The notes: generated from the letters alone by a model not told the origin. A stretch of 64,000 nt of DNA from QHXW01 sp035297145 (GCA_035297145.1 DATGZN010000036.1:124001-188000), one strand, 5' to 3'. Shown: positions 41,151 to 49,703, counted from the stretch's first letter. Program-made: numbers and translations.

Positions 41151-41938
41151 TGTGTGAGGTTGTTGACGTCCTGATACATTTCGTCGGCGGCCTTGATGAC
41201 TTTGGAGCTGGCCTCATACGACCGTTGCGCCACGATCATGTTGATGAATTCCGTGACCACGCTCACGTTGGATTGCTCGACGTAGCCTTGGAGCAGCGTG
41301 CCGAGGCCCTCCGGCCCGCCCGGATTGGCCAGGGTCGGATCGCCCGAGGCATCCGTCGGCAGGTACAGATTATGGCCCACCGCGTTCAGGCCGCCGGGAT
41401 TGGGAAAAAGCGCGAGCTGGATCTGCCCGCCCAATTGCGATGCCGTCTGGCCGGGAGTCGAGAAGCTGACCGTGCCGTCGGCGGCGATGCTGATGTTCTG
41501 AGAGTTGGGCGGCAACGTGATCTGCGGCACGAGCGAGTTGCCGTCGTTGTTGACCACGTTGCCATTGCGGTCCAGGTGAAACGATCCGTCGCGCGTGTAG
41601 GCGAGCGTGCCCGAGGGCTGTAGAATCTGGAAAAAGCCGTTCCCCTGGATCGCCAGGTCGAGCGGATTCTGCGTCTGTTGCAGGCTCCCCTGAGTGAAGA
41701 TGATTTCGTTCGAAGCCTGCCGCGTCCCGAGGCCAACCTGCAGGCCGCTCGGATAGACGGTTTGCTGCGCCGCGGCGGTGCCGGGCTGCGTGGTGTTCTG
41801 GTACAGCAGATCCTGGAACTGCGCCTGCCGCGTCTTGTAGCCGTTCGTGTTGGAATTGGCCAGGTTGTTGGCGATGTTGTCCAGGTTGGACTGCTGCGCC
41901 GTCATACCGCTGGCGGCGCTGTAAAGGGCCCGTATCAT
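41147..41938 (-). CDS. flgG: Flagellar distal rod protein FlgG
   Basis: The 263 residues start MIRALYSAASGMTAQQSNLD and continue NIANNLANSNTNGYKTRQAQ, the rod/hook signature. GNGFFQILQPSGTLAYTRDG is the conserved GFF block near residue 100. The C-terminus YVEQSNVSVVTEFINMIVAQ followed by RSYEASSKVIKAADEM is FlgG-like. Length matches the usual 260. It is the second gene of the minus-strand rod/ring operon headed by flgF. Confidence 0.96.
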   Translation of the reverse strand: MIRALYSAASGMTAQQSNLDNIANNLANSNTNGYKTRQAQFQDLLYQNTTQPGTAAAQQTVYPSGLQVGLGTRQASNEIIFTQGSLQQTQNPLDLAIQGNGFFQILQPSGTLAYTRDGSFHLDRNGNVVNNDGNSLVPQITLPPNSQNISIAADGTVSFSTPGQTASQLGGQIQLALFPNPGGLNAVGHNLYLPTDASGDPTLANPGGPEGLGTLLQGYVEQSNVSVVTEFINMIVAQRSYEASSKVIKAADEMYQDVNNLTQ

Positions 41939-41966
41939 ATGATGGAAAAACCTCCTGAAACCCGTG

Positions 41967-42698
41967 CTAGATCTTGGCCACTTGCTCCACAGCCTGGCGG
42001 TTCATTTCATCCCCCAGACTGGCGGCCTTCTTGAGCATCTCGAACTGCCGCATGACATTCACCAGGCGCGCGGCGCCTTCTGCGCCCGTAGCGTTGGAGA
42101 TCTCCGTCATTGCTTGGCGGAGCTCGAAACCGGTGGCCGTGGCTGGTGCGACACTGGCGTCGGCCAACTGAAAATAGCTGTGTCCTTGCTTGGCAAGCGC
42201 TGCCGGGTCGGAAAAGTCCGTGATGGCTAGTTGCCCCACCTCCGTTCCGTCCTGGCTTACGGTGCCGTCGGGTGCGATCGCAAGCGGCCGCGCAGGGTCT
42301 ACAGTCAGGCCGCCGCCTCCTACCTTTTGCAAGAGATACCCCTCGGCCCCCATCATCTGCCCCGAGGCGGAGACACGGAAGCTGCCGTTACGCGTATAGA
42401 GAGGCCCGCTGGGACCGGCGACAGTGAAGAAACCTTTGCCCGAGAGCGCCACATCGAGAGGGTTGCCGGTGGCGCGCAATTCGCCCTGTGAGAAGTCCGT
42501 CCACGGCCGCTCGATCACCGGCAGTGTGTCTGCTTCCGGCATGGACCCCGCGGCCTCCGGCGCCACATACAAGCTGTAGAATTCGCGATCGACCTTGTAG
42601 CCGCCGGCGGAATCGTTGGCGAGGTTATTGGCCAGCATGTCGAGCGAGTCCATACGCGCCCGCATACCGCTAGCCGCCGAAATCGTGAGTGGGTCCAT
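41967..42698 (-). CDS. flgF: Flagellar proximal rod protein FlgF
   Basis: The protein is 243 residues from the ATG at 42698, which has GGAG close upstream; the frame to 42725 lacks a site. It is paralogous to FlgG but shorter: MDPLTISAASGMRARMDSLD, MLANNLANDSAGGYKVDREF, DVALSGKGFFTVAGPSGPLY followed by TRNGSF, and a C-terminal ARLVNVMRQFEMLKKAASLG. A sigma-54-like element lies just upstream at 42721-42736. Divergent from fliK. Confidence 0.92.
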   Translation of the reverse strand: MDPLTISAASGMRARMDSLDMLANNLANDSAGGYKVDREFYSLYVAPEAAGSMPEADTLPVIERPWTDFSQGELRATGNPLDVALSGKGFFTVAGPSGPLYTRNGSFRVSASGQMMGAEGYLLQKVGGGGLTVDPARPLAIAPDGTVSQDGTEVGQLAITDFSDPAALAKQGHSYFQLADASVAPATATGFELRQAMTEISNATGAEGAARLVNVMRQFEMLKKAASLGDEMNRQAVEQVAKI

Positions 42699-42720
42699 GG
42701 CAACTCCCGCCTCCACGCAG

Positions 42721-42736
42721 TGCAACTGCCGCGCCG
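42721..42736 (-). promoter_or_regulatory. Sigma-54-like promoter of the flgF-flgG-flgA-flgH-flgI-flgJ operon
   Basis: On the minus strand CGGCGCG-GCAG-TTGCA has the GG and GC doublets exactly 10 nt apart, a perfect TTGCA at -12 and two mismatches at -24. A start near 42711 leaves about 13 nt of leader containing the GGAG that serves the ATG at 42698. Confidence 0.45.
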
Positions 42737-42760
42737 AACCCAGTTTCCGCGATAAGTTTC

Positions 42761-42787
42761 TAATAATTCATGCAGCCGGGCCGATAA
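42761..42787 (+). promoter_or_regulatory. Sigma-28 (FliA)-type promoter of the fliK operon
   Basis: TAAT at 42761-42764, a 15-nt spacer and GCCGATAA at 42780-42787 match the sigma-28 consensus TAAA-N15-GCCGATAA in 11 of 12 positions. Transcription from about 42794 would give roughly 127 nt of leader before the fliK GTG at 42921. Confidence 0.65.
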
Positions 42788-42920
42788 GAAAACTAGAGCG
42801 AGGCGCCAAGATCCTGTCGATCCCCGGCCAGCGGCACTTTTTTGCCGCGTGCCACCCTCGGCTAACCAATTGAAAAAGGGGTAAACCCCCTTTGGCTCCT
42901 GATCTGCACCTGTCTCCCGC

Positions 42921-44636
42921 GTGAACGTCTCGGCGCCTAGCTCTCCTCTGGTTCTACTGGCTCCCGATTCCGCTGCACCGGCCGCGGGCCTGACTCCTCG
43001 CAGTGGGGCCCGCGCGGGCCGCGGGGCGGTGTCTCGATCCGCCGCAGCGTCTCAACAGCCATCCGCCTCAAGTGCGGGGCACGACCCCACACGCGCCGCT
43101 GGCGCCGTCGTCCCGGAGAAGGTGGATCTCCCGTTGCCGGGGACCGGCCCGGATACGTCTGCTGAACCCTCGGCGTTGGATTTTTCCGGCATGCTGAGCG
43201 ACCTCCAGGCGACTGCGGCCGAGACCTCAAGCCAAGACTCACCTGTTCTTCTGCATCCGGGATCCATGAATCCAGCGGCGCGCTTCGGGCCTGCACCGGC
43301 CGGCTCTTCGTTGACGCGTGCGCGCGGCCAAACGTCGGCCAGTTCCCGGCGTGACTCTGTGCTGGCACCGGCTGGAGGGACCGCGGCCGCCATCACGATG
43401 CTCACTGCGGCGCGAACCAAGCTCGGACCCATCACCGGCGCGGTAGCGCCAGGGGAACACGAGCCAGGGCCAACTACGGCTAGCTCACCGCGGGCGGGAA
43501 GTCACTTCGACGCGGACGGGGCCAGCCATGCGATACCTGGACAGCCCGGACCTCTTACACTCCGCCATTCGGATTCGCCGCCGCCCCAACCGCTCGCCAC
43601 GGAACAGCCGCAGAAGGCGAACGCCCATCCCGCGCCGGTTGTCACCGCCGTGGCGCCCGGTTCCGGTGCCCTGCGCGCCACCAACCACGCATCCTCCACT
43701 GATGCCGCCCAAGAGTCCGGCACCGCCGCGGATCCGGCGGCCGAAGGCCCGCCACCGGAATCTGATGCGACCAGCGCGAGTCCGTCTCCGGAAGAGATAG
43801 CTTTTGGGGCGCGGCTGGTCGCGCGGAGCGCGGAGCAGCCGTCTGAACCGGTCGTTACCACGGGGCCGGCGCTCCCGGCCGGGCGGATGCCCGCCGCCGG
43901 CGCCTCCTCTGAGGCCCTGCCTGAAGCGGCAACACTCCCGGCGACGGCCGGAAATGGAACCAGCAAAGCGGCTGCACCAGCGAAGAGCGAAAGAACACCA
44001 GGAGCGGATGAGCCAGTACCGCTCGGCCAGCATAGTGAGCATCCCGAGGAATCTGCGATGCCACGCGCCGAACAGCCCGTTGCTCCTCCGGCGGCGCCCG
44101 GACGTCATATAGAGGTCCAGGAAGCGGGATTCGCACTGTCGCCACCGCGTGCGCCGCAAACCGAGGGTCCGGCAACATCCGCCTCTCGGGCCGAGGCATC
44201 CCCCGACCTGCGTAGTCCCGCGGCCGCGCCACCCGACGCACCTCAAACAGGACCCGCGCGGGACATCGCGGTGCGGCTGAGCGCTGATGACAAGTCCGCA
44301 GTCGAGGTCCGCCTGAGCGAGCGTGGGGGCGAGATACGCGTCGCTGTGCACTCGGCCGATCCGGAGATGGCCGAATCCATGCGCGCGCGGCTGCCCGAGT
44401 TGGTGGATCGCTTGGGCGCGCATGGGTTTGAAACCGAGATATGGCGCCCGCAGCAGGCGGCGGCTCCAGAGCGCGGCGGCTCCGGGCCGAACCCCGATAC
44501 CCAGCGGGAGCGGCCAGGGGAGCAAGAACGCGGACACGGCCAGCAAAAGCGGGACCAGCCGCGGCCCGAATGGATGGAAGAACTGGCCACCAGTTTCCAG
44601 CAGCCGAATCTAGGTAACAGGAGCACAAACGGATGA
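42921..44636 (+). CDS. fliK: Flagellar hook-length control protein FliK-like
   Basis: This 571-residue protein is dominated by Ala, Pro, Ser and Gly up to about 440, typical of the flexible ruler part of FliK. The C-terminal domain (about 450-520, RDIAVRLSADDKSAVEVRLS, then RGGEIRVAVHSADPEMAESM) resembles the FliK switch domain that acts on FlhB, though the classic LxPxxLGxVxV core is only partly kept. The last 50 residues are Arg/Glu/Gln-rich. The GTG at 42921 is taken as start; no strong ribosome site. It overlaps flgD (ATGA). Identification rests on position, composition and the C-terminal region. Confidence 0.82.
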   Translation: MNVSAPSSPLVLLAPDSAAPAAGLTPRSGARAGRGAVSRSAAASQQPSASSAGHDPTRAAGAVVPEKVDLPLPGTGPDTSAEPSALDFSGMLSDLQATAAETSSQDSPVLLHPGSMNPAARFGPAPAGSSLTRARGQTSASSRRDSVLAPAGGTAAAITMLTAARTKLGPITGAVAPGEHEPGPTTASSPRAGSHFDADGASHAIPGQPGPLTLRHSDSPPPQPLATEQPQKANAHPAPVVTAVAPGSGALRATNHASSTDAAQESGTAADPAAEGPPPESDATSASPSPEEIAFGARLVARSAEQPSEPVVTTGPALPAGRMPAAGASSEALPEAATLPATAGNGTSKAAAPAKSERTPGADEPVPLGQHSEHPEESAMPRAEQPVAPPAAPGRHIEVQEAGFALSPPRAPQTEGPATSASRAEASPDLRSPAAAPPDAPQTGPARDIAVRLSADDKSAVEVRLSERGGEIRVAVHSADPEMAESMRARLPELVDRLGAHGFETEIWRPQQAAAPERGGSGPNPDTQRERPGEQERGHGQQKRDQPRPEWMEELATSFQQPNLGNRSTNG

Positions 44637-44992
44637 ATATCACGAGCACGCTTCCGGCGAACAGCCTCACCGCGCAGAACTCCGCGCCCAGCCAGTCCGG
44701 CGCCACCACAGGGTCCAGCGCCGGCACTTCCGGCTCAGACCCAAGCGGCATTTCGAGCCTGGCCACCCAGGGAACCTTCATTACCCTGCTGGTCGCCCAA
44801 CTGGCGAATCAGGATCCCATGAATCCGACCGACTCTACCACTTTCGTCACCCAGCTCGCGCAGTTCACGCAGGTCGACCAGATGGTCGGGATCGCCCAAA
44901 ACGTGCAAGCGATTGCCAACGACCTGAGTAGCTCGACGGGCGCCGGCGGGACCACCACACCGCCTGCGACTTCGCCAACCACAACGCCCTAA
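44633..44992 (+). CDS. flgD: Hook-capping protein FlgD, minimal form
   Basis: This 119-residue protein has the conserved FlgD N-terminal domain TFITLLVAQLANQDPMNPTD followed by STTFVTQLAQFTQVDQM near residues 48-85. It ends in a Thr/Pro-rich tail without the FlgD Tudor-like and Ig-like domains that make family members about 220 residues. Such short FlgD forms exist, and the next gene is flgE, the hook subunit it caps. Exported by the flagellar gate. ATGA overlap with fliK. Confidence 0.93.
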   Translation: MNITSTLPANSLTAQNSAPSQSGATTGSSAGTSGSDPSGISSLATQGTFITLLVAQLANQDPMNPTDSTTFVTQLAQFTQVDQMVGIAQNVQAIANDLSSSTGAGGTTTPPATSPTTTP

Positions 44993-45027
44993 CAATTGAA
45001 ACTTTGCCATAACGAGGAGACCTTTAT

Positions 45028-46290
45028 ATGCCCTTCACTTCATTTTCCGCCGCGCTCTCGGCATTGAGCGCCAATACCACGGCCATCGATGTCGTGGGCA
45101 ACAACCTGGCCAACCTGAGCACCACCGGGTTCAAAGCCAGCACCGTATCATTCCAGGATCTGGTCACTGAGTCGCTCGGAGCGGGGCTGGGCGAAACACA
45201 GGTGGGTTTCGGCGTGGGCACACCCTTGACCACGCGCCAGTTCACCCAAGGAGCGTTGCAATCCACCGGAGGGGTGGACGACGCGGCGATTCAAGGCGGG
45301 GGATTCTTCATTCTCAGCGATCCCACAGGAGCGCAGTTGTTTACTCGTGCGGGGAACTTCAATGTAGATGCCAACGGCAATCTGTTGAGCGCTTCGGGAG
45401 CCTCGGTGCAAGGATGGACTTCGGTAAACGGGGTTCTCGACACGAACGGGCCCATCACGGATATCAAGGTGCCGATCGGCACCTTGCAGCCGCCCATCGC
45501 CAGTACACAGTTTTCAGCCAGCATGAACCTGAATGCGGCCGCCACCGTGGGTTCGACCAATGCTACCTTTTCCACACCCATTACGGTGTTCGACTCACTC
45601 GGCACCTCGCACGTCCTAACCGCGAGCTTTACCGAGACCGCCGGCGGCGCCTGGAACTATTCGGTCAGCATTCCGGGGCAGGACCTCACCTCCGGGACGG
45701 CCGGCACGCCGACCGTTCTCACCACCGGCACCGTCAACTTCGATCAGAACGGCAACCTGATCACACCGCCAGCCTCGGCCGGGCCCATCACCGTTGCCGC
45801 CACCGGCCTCACCGACGGCGCCGCGGACTTGAACCTCAATTGGAATCTTTATGACGCCAACCAGCAGCCGCTGATTACGCAGTTCGCACAGAATTCGGCG
45901 GTTTCCTCGGTCTCGCAGAACGGCCAGGCAGCCGCGCAACTGGTGAACGTGGGTATCGCAACTGACGGCCAGATTCTCGCCAACTATTCCAACGGGCAAC
46001 AGTCTGTCGTAGGACAGCTGGCGGTAGCGTCAATCGTCAACCCCTCGTCCCTGCTCGCCGTGGGCAATAACAACTACGAAGCCAGCTCCATCACCGCGCA
46101 GCCAGCCATCGGCGTTCCCGACACCGGAGGCCGCGGCGAGGTGCTAGGTGGCCAGCTGGAATCCTCGACGGTGGATATCGCCACCGAGTTCACCAACCTG
46201 ATCGTCTACCAGCGCGGCTATGAAGCTAACGCCAAGGTTGTCAATACGGCGGATCAGCTGAGCCAGGACACTATTAACCTGATCCGTTAA
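45028..46290 (+). CDS. flgE: Flagellar hook protein FlgE
   Basis: The 420 residues open with MPFTSFSAALSALSANTTAI and DVVGNNLANLSTTGFKASTV, the rod/hook motif. QGGGFFILSDPTGAQLFTRA is the GFF block near residue 90. The central domain (about 150-330) is the hook-specific part, with VFDSLGTSHVLTASFTETAG. The C-terminus ESSTVDIATEFTNLIVYQRG followed by YEANAKVVNTADQLSQD is typical. Ribosome site GAGGAG precedes the ATG. Confidence 0.96.
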   Translation: MPFTSFSAALSALSANTTAIDVVGNNLANLSTTGFKASTVSFQDLVTESLGAGLGETQVGFGVGTPLTTRQFTQGALQSTGGVDDAAIQGGGFFILSDPTGAQLFTRAGNFNVDANGNLLSASGASVQGWTSVNGVLDTNGPITDIKVPIGTLQPPIASTQFSASMNLNAAATVGSTNATFSTPITVFDSLGTSHVLTASFTETAGGAWNYSVSIPGQDLTSGTAGTPTVLTTGTVNFDQNGNLITPPASAGPITVAATGLTDGAADLNLNWNLYDANQQPLITQFAQNSAVSSVSQNGQAAAQLVNVGIATDGQILANYSNGQQSVVGQLAVASIVNPSSLLAVGNNNYEASSITAQPAIGVPDTGGRGEVLGGQLESSTVDIATEFTNLIVYQRGYEANAKVVNTADQLSQDTINLIR

Positions 46291-46298
46291 TTCAGGCG

Positions 46299-46544
46299 AT
46301 GACCCTACACGAAATTACGCGTTTCGCCGATGTTCCAGTTGAGGTCGAAGTTGAACTCGACCGGCGAGTGCTCTCGGTTCGCGAGCTTTTGGAACTGGAA
46401 GCGGGAAGCGTCATTGGCATGATGCGGTCGGCGGGCGAAAACATCGATCTGTACGTGGGCGGGAAGCTGGTGGGCTACGGCGAGATCATGCTCATCGAAA
46501 GCAACATCGGCGTCCGCATCACGGATTTCAAAATCGAGGACTAA
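46299..46544 (+). CDS. fliN: Flagellar motor switch protein FliN (SpoA domain only)
   Basis: This 81-residue protein is one SpoA/surface-presentation domain: FADVPVEVEVELDRRVLSVR near the start, ELLELEAGSVIGMMRSAGEN, IDLYVGGKLVGYGEIMLIES and NIGVRITDF. FliN is the C-ring subunit that binds FliH and CheY-P. It is shorter than most FliN because the disordered N-terminus is missing. A second SpoA protein occurs at 53716. fliO follows 3 nt later. Confidence 0.93.
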   Translation: MTLHEITRFADVPVEVEVELDRRVLSVRELLELEAGSVIGMMRSAGENIDLYVGGKLVGYGEIMLIESNIGVRITDFKIED

Positions 46545-46547
46545 GCC

Positions 46548-46850
46548 GTGGAAATGATGGATCCGATGCCCGCCGTGCTGGCGGTCGTAGCCGTTCTGGG
46601 GGCCGCGCTCTGGTGGCTGCGCAAGAAGGGAAGAGGCGGGTGGTTCCGGCCTGAACTGAGGCGGAAAACTCGCCGTTTGGAATCGATGGAGCGCCTGGCG
46701 CTCGCTCCTAATCATCTGCTGCATCTGGTACGGGTGGACGACCGCGTCGTTCTGATTGCGCAGTCGCCCTCCGGATTGGCCTTGATGGAAGGGACGACTG
46801 CCGCACCGCCGGCCGCGGCGATGCGCGCCGCGGCGGCGGAGCACGCATGA
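46548..46850 (+). CDS. fliO: Flagellar export gate protein FliO
   Basis: This 100-residue protein has one membrane helix near the N-terminus (MPAVLAVVAVLGAALWWLRK) and a short cytoplasmic tail with LESMERLALAPNHLLHLVRV and the conserved VLIAQSPSGLALME. FliO assists assembly of the FliP ring. The GTG start is supported by GAGG 8 nt upstream. Sequence is weakly conserved; position between fliN and fliP decides the call. Its end overlaps fliP (ATGA). Confidence 0.88.
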   Translation: MEMMDPMPAVLAVVAVLGAALWWLRKKGRGGWFRPELRRKTRRLESMERLALAPNHLLHLVRVDDRVVLIAQSPSGLALMEGTTAAPPAAAMRAAAAEHA

Positions 46851-47581
46851 AGCGGCGCATCGGGAGCTGGATCGCCGTCTCCCTCAGCGTAGGCACGCGC
46901 GTGTGGGCGGCGCCCGCTCCGTTGTTGGGCATTCACCCGAGTTTCCCTAATAGCCTCGGCGCGCCCATGCAGATTTTGCTGCTGCTCACGGGGTTGACGC
47001 TGGTGCCCGCGGCGGTCATGTCGGTCACGCCGTTTCTCCGCCTGACCGTGGTGCTGCACTTCCTGCGGCAGGCGCTCGGCACGCAAACCACTCCCTCCAA
47101 CCAGGTGCTCGTGGGCCTCGCGTTGTTTCTGACCGTCATGATCATGCAGCCGGTAGGGTCGGAGATCTATCACAAAGCCTGGGAGCCCTTTGAGAACGGG
47201 CAGGCAACCTATCAGCAGGCTCTGGATGCCGGTTCCCAGCCGCTGCGCACCTTCCTGCTGCGCTTTGCGCGGCAGCGGGACATCCGTTTGTTTCTGGAGG
47301 CTTCTCACCGGCCGGCGCCGCACAACCCCTCTGAGGTAGATCTCACCGTGCTGATTCCGGCCTACATTCTGTCGGAACTGCGGGCCGGTTTCCAGATCGG
47401 CGCGGTACTCTACCTGCCCTTTCTCATCATCGACCTGGTGGTGGCCTCCATCACCCTTTCGATCGGCATGGTGCAGTTGCCCCCGGTGATGATTTCAGCG
47501 CCCCTCAAGATTCTGCTGTTCGTGCTGGTGGACGGCTGGAACCTGGTGGTGGGTTCGCTGGTACAGAGCTTCTATCAATGA
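46847..47581 (+). CDS. fliP: Flagellar export gate protein FliP
   Basis: This 244-residue core membrane protein of the export gate has an N-terminal signal-like segment. LLTGLTLVPAAVMSVTPFLR, VVLHFLRQALGTQTTPSNQV and GLALFLTVMIMQPVG form the conserved first part. LTVLIPAYILSELRAGFQIG followed by AVLYLPFLIIDLVVASITLS and MVQLPPVMISAPLKILLFVL complete the four helices. With FliQ and FliR it makes the helical gate. ATGA overlap with fliO. Confidence 0.97.
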   Translation: MKRRIGSWIAVSLSVGTRVWAAPAPLLGIHPSFPNSLGAPMQILLLLTGLTLVPAAVMSVTPFLRLTVVLHFLRQALGTQTTPSNQVLVGLALFLTVMIMQPVGSEIYHKAWEPFENGQATYQQALDAGSQPLRTFLLRFARQRDIRLFLEASHRPAPHNPSEVDLTVLIPAYILSELRAGFQIGAVLYLPFLIIDLVVASITLSIGMVQLPPVMISAPLKILLFVLVDGWNLVVGSLVQSFYQ

Positions 47582-47597
47582 CAAGGAATACCCAGCC

Positions 47598-47867
47598 ATG
47601 ACGCCCGATTTCGCGGTGCAGATGCTCCGCCAGATGCTCATTACGACACTGTGGATGAGCGCCCCCTTATTGCTCATCGGCCTGGCTGCCGGAATCCTGA
47701 TCAGCCTGGTGCAGATTGTGACCTCCATTCAGGACGCCGCCTTCAACGCCATCCCGCGCCTGGCCGTGTTTCTCACCAGCACGCTGCTGTTAATGCCCTG
47801 GATGCTCAAGAAGCTGATGGCCTATACCGTGACTCTGTTCGCGGACCTGGGCCGCTACACACACTGA
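47598..47867 (+). CDS. fliQ: Flagellar export gate protein FliQ
   Basis: This 89-residue two-helix protein has the family opening MLRQMLITTLWMSAPLLLIG, then LAAGILISLVQIVTSIQDAA, and LAVFLTSTLLLMPWMLKKLM in the second helix. A standard partner of fliP and fliR. Its stop shares one base with the fliR start (TGATG at 47865-47869). Confidence 0.96.
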   Translation: MTPDFAVQMLRQMLITTLWMSAPLLLIGLAAGILISLVQIVTSIQDAAFNAIPRLAVFLTSTLLLMPWMLKKLMAYTVTLFADLGRYTH

Positions 47868-48619
47868 TGTCTTCGTCTGTCCTCATCTCGTTTCTGGTGG
47901 TCCTCAGCCGCGTGGCGGGATTCTTCGCCTTTATCCCCCTGCCCGGCGGCAAGCCCGGTCCCGACGCCGCGCGCGTCATGCTGTCGCTCGGTTTCACCAT
48001 GGCGCTCTATGGGCAGTGGCCGCGGCTGCCGGTCGACCCGTCTGCCGGTTGGTGCGTCGTCGCGGTGGCGTCAGAAGCGGCGTTGGGGATGTCCGTCGGG
48101 CTGGTGGTGGCGTGTCTCACGGAAACGTTCCTGATGATGGCGCAGGTTGCCGGGCTGCAGGCCGGTTATGGCTATGCATCCACCATTGATCCCACCACCC
48201 AGGCGGATGCCACCGTGCTCCTGGTTGTGGCGCAGCTGATCACCGGGATGTTGTTCTTCGCCATGGGGATGGACCGGGAGATCCTGCGCGTGCTGGCGCG
48301 CAGTCTGGAAAACCATCCACCTGGATGGTTCATGGTGAGCCGCGCGTCTGGCGAGTCGGTCGTCCGCCTGGCCTCGGGAATCTTCTCGGGCGGCGTGCGC
48401 CTGGCGTTGCCGGTTGTGGCCCTGCTCACGCTGGTGGATTTGGCGCTGGCCCTCATCGGCCGGCTCAACGCGCAATTGCAGCTGGTGACGCTGGCCTTTC
48501 CGGCCAAGATGCTGGTGGCGTTGTCTACGCTCGCCGCCGTGGCGGCGCTTTATCCGCGCATCTACGCGGCCGGCATGCGCGAGGCGTTGCGTGTGGCGGC
48601 TCACCTGGCGGGGAGCTGA
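47867..48619 (+). CDS. fliR: Flagellar export gate protein FliR
   Basis: The protein is 250 residues starting MSSSVLISFLVVLSRVAGFF; the ATG at 47867 overlaps the fliQ stop by one base. An upstream extension of the frame runs through fliQ and is spurious. Six hydrophobic segments, with AEAALGMSVGLVVACLTETF, QVAGLQAGYGYASTIDPTTQ (the FliR loop) and GGVRLALPVVALLTLVDLAL. It closes the export gate assembly with fliP and fliQ. Followed 6 nt later by flhB. Confidence 0.95.
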   Translation: MSSSVLISFLVVLSRVAGFFAFIPLPGGKPGPDAARVMLSLGFTMALYGQWPRLPVDPSAGWCVVAVASEAALGMSVGLVVACLTETFLMMAQVAGLQAGYGYASTIDPTTQADATVLLVVAQLITGMLFFAMGMDREILRVLARSLENHPPGWFMVSRASGESVVRLASGIFSGGVRLALPVVALLTLVDLALALIGRLNAQLQLVTLAFPAKMLVALSTLAAVAALYPRIYAAGMREALRVAAHLAGS

Positions 48620-48625
48620 CATCCC

Positions 48626-49696
48626 ATGGCGGACACTTCCCAGAAAACCGAGCAAGCCACTCCCCGGCGCCTGGAAAAGGCGCGGAAGGAAGGGCAATTT
48701 CCGGTCTCGCGCGAGCTGGTGAGCGCCTTCGAGTTCCTGACGTTTGCCACGCTTCTCGCCACCGGCGGCCCGGCTTTCTTTGCTCAGCTGCGGGAAGCCA
48801 TGCGCTGGCTGTTTAGCCGCGCCTTCGCGCCGGTCGAGAGCGTCAGTGAGCTGGTCGGCCTCGTCAGGGGCGCGGCCATCCGTGTTTTCGTGCCCCTGGG
48901 ACTGGGCGCCGGAGTGCTGCTGGCAGTGGCCCTGGGGACGCAACTGGCTGCCACCAAAATGGGAGTGAGCCTGAAAAAGCTTGCGCCCGACTGGCAGCGC
49001 CTCAATCCCGGCCGCAAACTGCGTGAGCTGCCTCGTCAGAATCTGCCTTCCGCCATGCAGGCGGTGTTGCTCATTCCCCTGGTGGGCTACGCCGTATATG
49101 TGATCGCGCGCGACGGCTTCGTGCAGTTCTTCTGGCTGCCCCTGGGCACGGCCGAATCGGGCGTGCATCTGGTGGCCCACTCGCTCCAGCAGCTTCTTTG
49201 GAAGGCGGGGATGCTGTTTCTGGTTTTCGGCCTGGTGGATCTGATACGCCAGAAGCGGCGCTACCAAAAGGATCTGCGCATGAGCCGCCAGGAAGTCCGT
49301 GAAGAGGCAAAAGAGTCAGAGGGCAATCCCCAGACCAAGCAGCGCATCCGGCGTCTGCAGCGTGACCTCTTGCGCCGCCAGATGATGAAGGAGGTTCCCA
49401 AAGCCACCGCTGTCATCATGAATCCCACGCACTACGCCGTGGCCCTCCGCTACCACTCCGATTCGATGGCTGCTCCTGTGGTAGTGGCCAAAGGCAAGAA
49501 CTATCTGGCGCTGCGCATCCGCGCCAAAGCCGTGGAGCACCAGGTGCCGGTGATCGAGAATCCGCTACTGGCACAGGCCTTATACCGCTCGGCCGCGGTG
49601 GGCCAAGAGATCCCCGCGCATCTTTACCGTGCGGTGGCCGAGATCCTGGCCTATCTCTACCGGCTGATGCACGGCCGCCTGCCGGGGGTGCGATAG
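48626..49696 (+). CDS. flhB: Flagellar export switch protein FlhB
   Basis: This 356-residue membrane protein has the N-terminal motif KTEQATPRRLEKARKEGQFP, four helices (residues about 35-210) and the cytoplasmic switch domain. The autocleavage site NPTH is intact in AVIMNPTHYAVALRYHSD near residue 270. KGKNYLALRIRAKAVEHQVP followed by VIENPLLAQALYRSAAVGQE and IPAHLYRAVAEILAYLYRL completes the domain. It switches export from hook to filament type with FliK. Confidence 0.97.
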   Translation: MADTSQKTEQATPRRLEKARKEGQFPVSRELVSAFEFLTFATLLATGGPAFFAQLREAMRWLFSRAFAPVESVSELVGLVRGAAIRVFVPLGLGAGVLLAVALGTQLAATKMGVSLKKLAPDWQRLNPGRKLRELPRQNLPSAMQAVLLIPLVGYAVYVIARDGFVQFFWLPLGTAESGVHLVAHSLQQLLWKAGMLFLVFGLVDLIRQKRRYQKDLRMSRQEVREEAKESEGNPQTKQRIRRLQRDLLRRQMMKEVPKATAVIMNPTHYAVALRYHSDSMAAPVVVAKGKNYLALRIRAKAVEHQVPVIENPLLAQALYRSAAVGQEIPAHLYRAVAEILAYLYRLMHGRLPGVR

Positions 49697-49703
49697 AAAG
49701 CGC

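Larger units (their letters stand above)
42699..42920. other. Divergent flgF / fliK control region
   Basis: This 222-bp segment has no gene. It holds a minus-strand sigma-54-like site (42721-42736), a plus-strand sigma-28 site (42761-42787), an inverted repeat GCGGCA-CTTTTT-TGCCGC (42831-42848) and a hairpin AAAGGGG-TAAAC-CCCCTTT (42875-42893). Both dyads would lie in the fliK leader. They may affect the long untranslated region or bind a regulator. Confidence 0.6.

Noticed and set aside
42831..42855. TGGCACG on the minus strand as a sigma-54 -24 box
   Set aside because: The -12 position reads AAAA, not TTGC, so the spacing and doublet rules fail; the site at 42721-42736 is better placed.
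47651..47866. Upstream extension of fliR through fliQ
   Set aside because: The ATG at 47867 overlaps the fliQ stop and begins a typical FliR N-terminus; the upstream part has the wrong composition and duplicates fliQ DNA.
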